A DNA stretch of 64,000 nucleotides from Antedon mediterranea. Its lineage: Eukaryota > Echinodermata > Crinoidea > Comatulida > Antedonidae. The notes under the pieces were generated by a model. The model was not told the DNA's origin and searched no databases. It worked only from the letters and a program-made list of their open reading frames with translations. The position numbers were made by a program, and so were the translations under genes. Where the stretch lies: positions 8,407,001 through 8,471,000 of the forward strand of contig NC_092680.1 of assembly GCF_964355755.1 (NCBI RefSeq). Reading direction: 5' to 3'. Of this stretch, positions 49,738 to 60,700 are shown piece after piece. How positions within the stretch are numbered: the first letter of the stretch is position 1; the number at the start of each line of letters is the position of its first letter.

Positions 49738-52700
49738 ACATTATATTATATGCTGTTGTAGGCCTATTCGTGAAACCTTGAAAAAATTTTTTTTTTTTTA
49801 TTAAACACATCCCACCTTTTCAAGAATATTTCACATCTTGTCTGTTTGAAATGGTTATCTTACATACATGTTGGAAGATATTTTCCCTGAATACTCTAGA
49901 TACAATGATCCTGTTAAAACGATGTAGTCTTCTGTTCATTTTGTCCAGAATATTTATTTCGCAGATTGTTATAGTATTAAGTAAAATGAACATGAAGTGT
50001 TGGTAACCGTTAGATCAGAGAATGAAGAACAATTCCACAGAAGATGTTTTCAAAATAAACCTCCTATCTTCTGATGGATTAATCGGCTATGCGTTCTTAT
50101 TTTGTCGTTAACTCCGTTTTAAATTCTCTTGCCCAAATTTGAAATCCATTTTTTTTATATAAAAGGTATTTATAAATTACTTCATTATCTAAGCTGAAGA
50201 CAAGTTAAGTGAGGGTATTTTTATCAAGATTACTTTAGAATTTTTAATAAATCCTTAGTGTTGTACAATATTTTTATATAGTCTCAAACATATCAATGTT
50301 TGTTAGATATTATATCAATAATTAATTATTATAATTATTATGTGCCCGAAGGTTTATTTCCATGCAAACTATATTCATTATACATTTGTCTTTTAAACTC
50401 GCATTTATCTCATCTGAAATGTGCCTTTTTTCTTCTTTTGTGAACATTAATTTTGTCACATCTCACAAATATATTTTATATTTTAATAATAATTGAAAAT
50501 ATTAATTATTAGAAATTATACCAAAATTATTATAATATTATTTCCGACTTGGTTTAATAACATTAGTAGCAGCTGCGAATTAATAATTAAAATAATTAAA
50601 TTAATTTCTGTGAAATAATGTTTGATTATGACTATTTTCTTCTTCGTGGCTTAATTAGCGAGTTTCTTTGTAAAAACTTGTTTTAATAATTCATCTCGCT
50701 GGAAAATAATATTATTTTTAATTCAAATTCACAGAAATGACATTGTTATTGTACTGTTTATGTATAATATGCAGTACTCGTTTCTAGAGGACATTGTGTT
50801 TTCACACTGATCTTTAATCGAATATGAATCAATATATTGTTTTTAGAATTACGTTATTTGATTATATGCTGATACAAAATGCGAAATTATATATTTATAT
50901 TTTCATTATTGGAATTACCCTAACCGAAAATGCGCCAGTATTATTTTGAAGGTTTAGCTTGCAGGTATTTTTTTCATTTAAATTATAACTAGACATGTTA
51001 TTGCTATTTACATTTTAAACTTACTTTAATGGAGTTTGGTATTTTTAAATTAATATATTGTTAAATGATGAAGTCTATCAAAAAGATATCATTTAAAGTG
51101 GTTTAAATTGGAGAATAATAAGTATTTTATCATACAATGCAATAAAAAAATACGTTATTCAGATAAAATGCGTTTTGTTGAAATGTGTTTTTTTTCCTCG
51201 ATCCCATCAATTCATATTATACTATTACTAAACTATTACTATAATTACTATTGGATGAAATTGGATGAATGATCATAATTATTATACTATATGAAGAGGG
51301 TCATAAAGGAGTATGGTAACACACTGATAGTAGTAGTGAATATTGATAGTAACATGTGATAAATATCGACAGAAAAAAATATAGAAGTTGATTCAAAGAT
51401 TGTGCAAGTATATAACTGTAAAATGTTAATATCTCAAGCACATATGAGCCTACATCTGTATTGTATCTGTGTTTATCACCTGTCTTTTGCTATGCGCCCT
51501 CGTCATAGTCGCCCTACCCATCATTTCAATTATTCATCAATTCAAACTACAGTAAATAAAAAAATAATTGTATAAGATAATAACCTCCTTGGCGGAGGTA
51601 ATTACATGTTTAGTTTGCAGTGAAGTGTATAGAGCAAACTGTATCTCGGTGGTAAAGGTGTTACGATCTTCCAGTCCCAAGGTTCTCTGTCAATTCTAGT
51701 GCCCTTTTCTAAACTACACTTCCTAAACCTGAAATGAGACTAATAAACATGATATAGGTATCCATCCTGTAATGTGGCTAGTAACTAGCTGTTGATACAA
51801 ATTCTAATATTAATCACGAATTCAAATATACACGCCCACATACACTATTACGAAATAATTATTATTTAATACCTGCAATATTATATGCTCAATATTAAAC
51901 ATTCACAAAGTAATGTTTTCTATAATGCATCATATATCAACAGCTTTACATTTGCGAATTGTTTTAATGTTTGCATTTTAGTTTTGCTCACAATCTTTCA
52001 TGTAGGTATTATTATTGAATATCATTATGCCACTTAGGGTGTTATACGAAATGATAGATAATAATCATGATACAATACCATACAAGCAATGCTTATGGTG
52101 AATGAATTTTAACGAATTGAATGACCAAACTCGACACAGTATGTCATCTACAGAGTGAATTTCCAAACTGTAAGGCCTATTGTACAAAACGTGTTATAAA
52201 AGACATATGGGTATATAATCTATACTATAAAATAACGGTATTAATAAGGCCTATTATGTGAACTGCGATTTTCCTATGTGGACGAAATAAAGTTATCAAA
52301 TTATCAAAGTTAAATATTATTACTTGGCAAAATATAATTTGGCTAAGTCAGTGTTTGTTTGTTAGCACGATAGCGCCTTAACTTTTCAGTATAAACTAAT
52401 AGTATACAAATAATGAATGTTTGTGAGTGTAATGGTACAAATTTAGATGTTATATAAAGGCATAAAACATGTCTATTGAAGTGCAAGAAAATTGGTTCAT
52501 TAATAATATCAAAAAATAATTTAAAAAAAATTAAAATTGGTATTTTGTTAACATAGGTCGCGCCGAAATATTTTGCTATTATATTATTATTATAGTATTA
52601 TTATTGTTGGGACTAGAGCGCCTGTTCACACTAGCTTATCATCAGAAATGTTCGCAGTTATTTCTATGAAAATTTAAACTTATAAAAGTCCATCATCTCC

Positions 52701-53170
52701 TACGTAATGTTTTTCCTTCAATGATTATTTTAAAAAAACAATTCAATGGTCTATTACTATTTAATTTATGGGAAAACAAAATTTAGGCCTAATAGAAGGA
52801 ATTAAAAAAAGGATGGACGGGAGTTGCAGCTACCAGGTACGTGCAATTGTTTTATAATCACCGCATAAAGTTAGTAGGCTTACAGTTATTTAATCAAATT
52901 AAATTTATTTATTACGTATCATCCGTATTGAATAATGATGTATTTCCCGTTAATGACAAAACATTTGTGAGTCTTGGACAAGAACAAACATTTTTAATAC
53001 ACTCATTTGATGTTTAACTTCAAGATTACAATGATACTTCACAACCAGAAAGTTTAGTAAGTTAGAAGTTAAGGTTTATTGTTGTTTTATACAGTCGAGA
53101 GAGTCAATTGTAATGATATTATTTATCATATTTTTATTTGTGGAGGAGGAGAAAAAAAGATAAATAAGTT
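49738..53170. other. 3' flank of the LRR gene and intergenic DNA
   Basis: Very AT-rich. AATAAA candidates lie at 50054, 50246 and 51141. A perfect short palindrome, ACCTCC-TTGGC-GGAGGT, at about 51585 belongs to a motif often seen in marine animal repeats. No further gene recognised. Confidence 0.5.
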
Positions 53171-53294
53171 AGTGCGCCCTCAATTGTAATTTTCTCTCTC
53201 TCGCGCTCCCTCCTCTCTCTCTTTCCGCCGATGATGATCCATGCGATTTTGTTTGACATGTTTGCTCCATTTTGTGCATAGGGCCTAGGCCTAG
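53171..53294 (+). promoter_or_regulatory. IPO11: Possible IPO11 promoter and noncoding first exon
   Basis: A pyrimidine tract (CTCTCTCTCGCGCTCCC, then TCTTTCCGCCGATGATG) is the most GC-rich non-repeat stretch upstream of IPO11. CTAG|GTAAAA at 53294/53295 is a usable donor. The first coding exon has an acceptor 12 bases before its ATG, so a noncoding exon must lie upstream. Placing it here is inference. Confidence 0.25.
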
Positions 53295-53640
53295 GTAAAA
53301 TAATGATATTGTATATTGATTTAAACGAAATACACGTGTTCTATGCCAACCTAGGTTAATTGATTGGTATGCTAGGCCTTTATTCTAGCTAGGCCTAGGT
53401 ATTGGTTGATGGATGTGCGGCCTAGCTAGCCCTAGCTAGGCCTACTAGGCCTGGCTAGTAGTACTACTCTAGCTAGGCTAGGGCCTAGGCCTACTCTTCT
53501 CTACTTACTAGGCCTAGGTAAAAGTAGCCTAGGTTGGGTAGCCTAGAGTACAGTAGGTAGGCCTAGCCTAGCTAGGCTCCAGGGCCTACCTACTGACACT
53601 GACAGCCTCTAACTAGGCCCTAGCTAGTGGAGTTGTGGCC
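53280..53640. repeat. CTAG/GGCCTAGG-rich low-complexity block
   Basis: About 350 bases built from CTAG, AGGCCTA and GCCTAGG words in irregular order, for example GGCCTAGCTAGCCCTAGC near 53419. A smaller block of the same kind recurs at 53975-54010. The words are self-complementary, so many hairpins are possible. Confidence 0.8.
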
Positions 53641-53900
53641 TGGTGTTTATGATGCTTGGCTACCACTCCCAAAAGGCAAGGGCCTTGCAAGGGTCCTGGG
53701 TTCGAGTACCGTCAAATGTCAGGATTTTTTCTAAGGACCAAATTACTCCACTCCCAAAGACTTGTAATAAGACTTTGTTTATGTTATGTAGAGCATCTTG
53801 TGTAGGCCTATATGTTTGTCTTGTGAACCTCTGAGGGTCCCTAATGATCAGCAATAGCTGGATGGATCACCCTCATTAAATATGGTTTAAAAAAAAAAAA
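53632..53900 (+). mobile_element. tRNA-derived SINE with poly(A) tail
   Basis: Pol III head with an A-box-like TGGCCTGGTG, TGATGCTTGGCTACCACTC and a good B box, GGTTCGAGTACC, at 53699-53710. The body includes AAAGACTTGTAATAAGAC and CTTGTGAACC, and a run of about 12 A ends at 53900. A diverged relative lies at 17994-18237. Confidence 0.8.
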
Positions 53901-54595
53901 GAGTACTACTCTAGAATCTAGTAGTCCTCCTCTTCTCATTCCAAGTTCTAGCGTGTTAGAAAAGTATAGCATATAGGGGGGCCTAGCTAGGCTAGGACCT
54001 ACTAGCTAGGAGAGTTAACTGTATTATGTTTGTACTTTCATGAATTAATAAAAGTACAAGTTATCAATGAACCAATTTTCATAAATTTCAATAGAAATGT
54101 TATGTAAATATTTTATTTTATTAAAGGTCTAGGCCTACAGTATATTCAATGCATGAGTACAGTATCATATTAGTACATTGGATGGAACCTCCATCATGTT
54201 ATGATCCGATCCATCATATGGCAGCCTGATTTTGATTTTGTATGTATAAGAATTGGGATCTTGAAAGTTAGTTTCACAGCAGATACAGACGAATTAGCAG
54301 GTGGTGTATGTATAAATTGACAGTTAGAGCCCCCTTTCTCACAGAAATCATTAAATGAGTGGATTGTTTGTTTAATTTAGAAGTGTATTTATTGATTTCA
54401 AATGATGATTATTTATAAACAAAATAACAAAAAATAAACATATTAGTTATTTTTCTGTTTCTTTATATTTTCAAGAGTTTAATATGTTATTTATTTGCTG
54501 GATATTATTAGAATTATTATGGTATTCTGAGTTCAAAAGATGAGAGAAATCAAACTTAAATGTATAGTATAACTATTTTTTAGGATGAGATAGCA

Positions 54596-54733
54596 ATGGA
54601 TCTGGAATCTGCTAAGAACGTGGTTTTAGACACCCTAATTGAAGCATCAAGTCAAAATGTTTCACTGTTAAAGCCAGCGGAGCAGAAGCTTAAAAGCTGG
54701 GAAATACAACCAGGATTCTATCCAATTCTTCAG
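54596..54733 (+). CDS. IPO11: IPO11 coding exon 1
   Basis: Residues 1-46. The exon itself opens at 54584 after TTTTTTAG, leaving 12 bases of 5' UTR before the ATG. Donor CAG|GTATAA, phase 0. Confidence 0.93.
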
Positions 54734-57700
54734 GTATAAATTTACTAGCTGTGAGAGGCCTCCTTTGGGACATCCCTATTCAGGGGAAAACCTCTATTAA
54801 TGAATAAGAGGCATTATATGTTTTTAACACTGTAGCCTATTTCTACCCAAGGACATCCCTATTAAGGGGACACTTGTTTGGGTACTGATTGAAGGTGTCC
54901 CCTTAATAGGCTTTCTACAACAATTAAATAAGTGAGAAAGTGAGTGAGTGGCCGAGCGGTTAAGACAGTGGAACCGTAATCACGTAGCCATAACATCGGC
55001 AGGGGTTCGAGGCTCACTCACTCCATGGTTCTGGTGGTAGAACGAGTCTTCTCGGATAAGGACTATAAACCGTAGGTCCAGTGTACACAACTTGCTCGTG
55101 TGCACTTTAAAGAACCTAGTACATCTTTCGAGACGAGTAGGGGGTTACCCCGGTGTATTAGTACATCACAGCCACTGATCACCAACTGGGCCCTCTGGGA
55201 GATCAGTCTTTGACTGAAGAGGTCACCCAGTATAAAGATAAAACAAACAAACAAATACTGTCTAGTCACAAAAAGAATCAACTTTTTTATAACCCTAATT
55301 AAGTAATATAATTTTTGCTGATAAAAAATGAATGTTTAATATCATAACTTCTTATGCTTATGAAAGTATATTTAATTGTTATTTTACAGTCAATTTTTAG
55401 CACTTACAGTATTGATGTAAATGTGAGATGGCTGGCGGTGTTATACTTCAAGAATGGTATTGATAGATATTGGAGAAGAACAGCCCCCAAGTAAGTGTTA
55501 GCTGACAGTACAGTACAATGTGTATGATGATTGAATATGATACCAAGTGACAAGAACAGCTGCTGTCCTACTGTCATTTCAACTATAATATGCTTTTTTC
55601 TGTCCCAACTCCCTACAGCCAGATAAAGCCCGTCTAGGGCATCTTCCACTCCCTTACACACCCACTGGCTTCATTTCAAGTTTTCCATCCTTCCTTACAT
55701 TTTTCCTTCTCAGCTGTCTTTGTATTTTCTTCTGCAATCATGATATTGATCATGTACTTTGGTAATTTCTCTTGGATTTCCTGGTGCTTTTTCTACCACG
55801 TACAACTTGAACAGCAAAGCCCAAAATCAGTTTTCGTATTTTACTAATTGCTTTTCTTTGTTTTCTGGTAACTGGAATCAATTTGATGGAATTATTTTTT
55901 GAGGTCAAACATTTACTACATAATAATTAAAACTGGAAAATAAAGTATTGTTTGGCATCATTTTGTTCTTTTCAATTTTTGTGTCCAAATTATTTTTGCT
56001 AGGCATCTTTTAACATTTACAGTACATTTATCTACCTAAAAATACATCATATTTTACCGTAAAAATTATGACTTTTTAAAATTGTTTAAAACATGAAAAA
56101 TGAAGATTCATTAAATCAGACTTCGAATAGGTTATTTTGTAGTTTTAATAAAGTAAATCACTTCCGTAGGAAAAAAAACGGGGAAAAATAATTTTCACTT
56201 ATAAAATTACATGATAAATGGTTAAATTCAACCAAAAATCCATTGGCTGGCAGCCAACTTGACAATTTTTTTGCTTTAAATTCCATTTTTTCAGGTAAAT
56301 AATTTTTGTTTTGATCCAATTTTTGGTCAAAGTCAATAACTATTATGTGACATTAAAATGGCATATTCAACAACAAAAATTGTAAAAAAAAATTTTTCAG
56401 GGGGACAATACATCTTTAAATACAAGTGTTAGTTTACAGGATAATAATGTTTGTATACTATGTCCTTTGATGAAGAATTTTTCAAAACCTGTTGTTGCCT
56501 CTTAGATAACTACTGTATTCCAGTCTGGTGAAACCAACAAAAAAAAAGTTGTTTTAAATATAAATATCCCACTTAAATTTCATGAGTTAATTGAGCTTGA
56601 AAATTAAGTGTAAACAGAAACGGTAGGGTGTTTTGAAGTAATTAAGGGTTATACATATTTATAGAAAATTATCGAATGTAAACATGAATGAGAATTTAAA
56701 ATGTAGCTGGTACATTTAGCAAACACCACAGTATTCACATTGGGAATGCTATTTAAATGTTGACACTTTCTATTGTATTTATTAGGAACATTTCACACAG
56801 ATTTATGAAAACGAGTATGTAAAAAATGAGTTTTTGTTAAAAAATAAAAATCAGAGGGTGCTAAGATCAAAAGAGAATTTTTAATAAATTATATATAATC
56901 ATATTCATTCTAAATTCAATAATACAAGATACGACTCGTATATAAACTTCTAATATTAATATATAATACATTCAGTTAATACAAGATACGACTCGTATAT
57001 AAACTTCTAATATTAATATATAATACATTCAGTACATGAAGCAATGAAATATATGAAATAACAAAACAAATGTGATGAAAAAAAAATAAAATAAATTCTA
57101 GTTTGTTACCTTTTAAAATCGTTTCTACAATTTTTAGGAACCAAATTGAAAATATTCTAATCACATATTGATATATCATTTCTTTACTGGGACCACTTCT
57201 ATTAAGGAATCATTTCTACTAATCAGTCCTGTTTTTTAATCCTACTTTCCACTCGACAGTGCAATTAATGAAGAAGATAAAGAAACAATTCGTAGACAGC
57301 TGCTCACACGGTTTGATGAGCCTGCACCACAAGTTGCACTCCAGTTAGCTGTTGTTATTAGCAAAATCGCACGAGTTGATTGTCCACGGAATTGGCCAGA
57401 GCTTGTGCCAACGATTATGGAGGGGCTTAAACAAAACGATGACTTTCTCCAAAGAAGACTGCTCTTAACGTTACACCATGTAATTAAAACGTTATCAGCT
57501 AAGAGACTTCCTGCTGACAAAAAGACATTCCGAGAGGTATTGTTTTCATTTACAATATTAATACCCTTTTTCATAGATACCAGGGGTTGTCTTTTAAAAA
57601 TTGAGTGAATACACTCCAATGATACCAAAAATACCCAATTACAAGTCAGTAAATATTTATTGCCTTTGTCTATACGTTTCAAATTAGGCTTCCACAGACT

Positions 57701-60700
57701 TGTTTAAAACCTTCTTTAAAAAGCTTTTGTTTCTGCAGATGGTTTGATCTACTTGGCTTGTGTTCATGAGACCATGCTTCCTTCATGCACTACATAAACG
57801 GAGAGGGGGAGGGGGTTTCAAACCCACAGAAAACAAGAAATATTTCTTCTCTCTTGATCACCTCCTTCTTATACTGTCGATTCACATTACAGTACAAATG
57901 TTTGGATATCTCCGGGTTACAGATGCTAGCTTGTCACGGTGTAATGTAAACACTTTAAATAAAAGTGCATATTCACATTGATGTACGCGAGACCTGTAAA
58001 AATTACAGATTTGCATGATTTTACAACACAGACTACAGAAACACTTTAAAGAATGAGCATTGTTATTGTGTCTTTCAACAGTCTATGCTTTATGCTTCTA
58101 TTTTATATTTCTGTTTTCAGTTTACTAGAACATTTTTCAACTTTATAGCAGAACTTTGGAATAATCATACTGAAACGTTTCTTAATAAAGCATCTACAAA
58201 CATTGAATCAGCTGTTACATCATGTTTAGAACCAAGTCAGTTGTCACTTAAAAGTACGTTTTTTTTAGTTAATTTAGTCCAAACATGGAGGAAATATGCT
58301 GTATATATTATACTGTATTACTTCCACTACTCAAACTAGACCACCTTTTAATAATAGTACAGTAGTGTTCTAGAGTTGCAAAAAAATTCACTCAATTAAC
58401 GTTGCAATTAGAGGTGTTTGTGGTGTAGTTTTTCTAGATATTTTACCAAGTAAAGACTGGCTTTTGGTGTCTCTTGTATGTTACTTGAATTCTTCTAGAT
58501 TCGCAATCAATTTATTCTATTATGCAGGAAATGCAAGTCTGGTGCACAATGTCTTAATAAACTTTAAATTGCACAGGTTTTTTAAAGGAGAATTCAATTT
58601 TTAAAAGGGCAATAAACATGGAAGTGGAAAATCAGTATTCCTCCAAACAAGGCAGAGTTGACCAATTATTGCAATTAGTTTTAATAATCCATCCATTACA
58701 ATTGACCGTGAGATGTTCTGTGTATTGTGAATCTTGTTTCAGCACATTCATTTCATTCATTCATTTGACCATATATTTTATGTGTTGATGACGTAATATA
58801 TACTGCATTGTCAATTAAATGAATTTTAAATCTAAGAGTTTGTATATTATTGTTAAGGACAAGAGGGAACTTAGACTATGAAGTACTATTGTGTTGTAAC
58901 CTTGCAAGCAGATGTTTGTACAGAAGAAAACAAGTAGTTAAGAGCAAAAAGAAAAGCACACATTACATTGGTTTTTCAATATATTTTGGCAATGAAATCC
59001 ATTTTAAACATTACCATTAAACTTTTTTAATCCTGTTGTAATTAATTAGACTCGGTGGCATGTTCAATACAAATTATATCATTTGTTTTTTCTTTTAGTT
59101 GCCAAGAAACTAATGGTACATGGAATGACTGAAATCAGTGAATTTCCTAATGCTCTGGTAAGTTTTCAAACAATTTGATTACTAAAGGTCTTACTGAAGC
59201 GTGATTCCCACTAGCGACGCAACACAAGGACGTAACGCAACGCAAGTGAATTGACCAATCACAAGCGATCGCTTATTCCCTCCTGATAAATGCATACATT
59301 TGATTTTCAGACCACTATTGAAGTTGTGTTTCAAAGACTAGAGCAGATGTTACAAATAAGTGAGTTTTAAAGGTTGTCTATTATATAGAGTAATTTATGT
59401 TCAACAAGATTTTGCACATTGATAGTGTTTTAAGAGGCTTTCAACTATTTTTAAACATCCAATAAACACACAACCAATTATACCAGGATATTCTGGCCAA
59501 TTATTAACATGTTTTTTTTTCCAGGACGCCAAATAGAAGACTATGCACTTAAAGAAAAATTAGAAAAGAAAATTATTCATCTTGTAAAAGTTGTGAGTTA
59601 TATCATTCCTAACCACCTTTAGTAACACTTGCTAGAATATATGTGCTGTTCATGTCTACACGATGCTGTCTGCATCACATGTTCACATCCTAAAAAAATC
59701 AACCATATTTGCAATGTGTACTTTTGACATTTTAATTTTGGTTCACACTGCACTGCATTAAATGCAATGTGTTATTGTTAATCTACCCTTGAATATAAAC
59801 ACTGACTTATTACATAGGCAAGATCATGAGGTCTGCATCTCCTATGCACATATCATTCAAAAACCATTCATATTCACCAACATGTGTTAATTTTTACCAG
59901 TGTTGTAAATAGTAGTACTTTTGTTTCACTACTCTATACTAACCATACCACCTCTTCTGTACTTACAGCTGTCTGTTGTACAAATTAATCATCCTGTGTG
60001 CTTCATCCGATTCATTCAGCGAGCTTTGACGTTTACAAGCACGTATGTTTTTACGCAAGCGGCAGAGAATCTCAACTTTGAGAGGTTCATCATTGAATGT
60101 ATGAACATCATGAAGGCCATAGTCACATGTGATGAGTATAAAGTCGTTAAATTAATTGAAGCAAAAACAGAACCAAGTCGAATACAAGCTTCTAAGGTAA
60201 CTGAAGAGGATCATGCATGCTACTTATGAGGTTTATGATTCTTTTTAATAACCATCACTTCTCAGGCACACAGTGACAACTGGATGATCTAATAAGTAAT
60301 GCTAAATAAATGTTATCGATTGTTAGAAACTCCTATTAATAAGGTTTGTTCTGTTTTCCAGCTTGATATAAGAGTCAAAATAAATTTTTTAAGCTAACTT
60401 TCGTATCATTGAGTTTGCTGAATTAAGTGACAAATTTAGGTGCCAACTCAAGAATAACAAAGTTACACTCTCAAAAAAAATTATGTTGACACCAAGATTA
60501 AACTTGATCCAATTATCTGACCTCTCAAATCTCACTGCTGTGCACATTGACCAATCAATTTTGCCACCGCACTTCATGTAGAAAGCATAGCATACTGGTC
60601 GGTCTACAAATACTCTGCTGCACAATGTTGTTTAGTGGCGCTCTCAATTTTGGAAGTATGTGTTTTCCTTGTACTTGACCAGAAATGACCGAAAGATAAT

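Noticed and set aside
54945-55020. Functional tRNA-Ser/Leu gene
   Set aside because: A and B boxes are present, but there is no proper acceptor stem and the sequence continues into a SINE body shared with 37.3 kb.
57242-57682. 146-codon minus-strand frame
   Set aside because: It is antisense to IPO11 exon 3, which is fully explained on the + strand with correct splice sites.
58085-58339. 84-codon frame taken as a small gene
   Set aside because: It is IPO11 exon 4 read through into both introns.
59921-60229. 102-codon frame taken as a small gene
   Set aside because: It is IPO11 exon 8 extended into the flanking introns.
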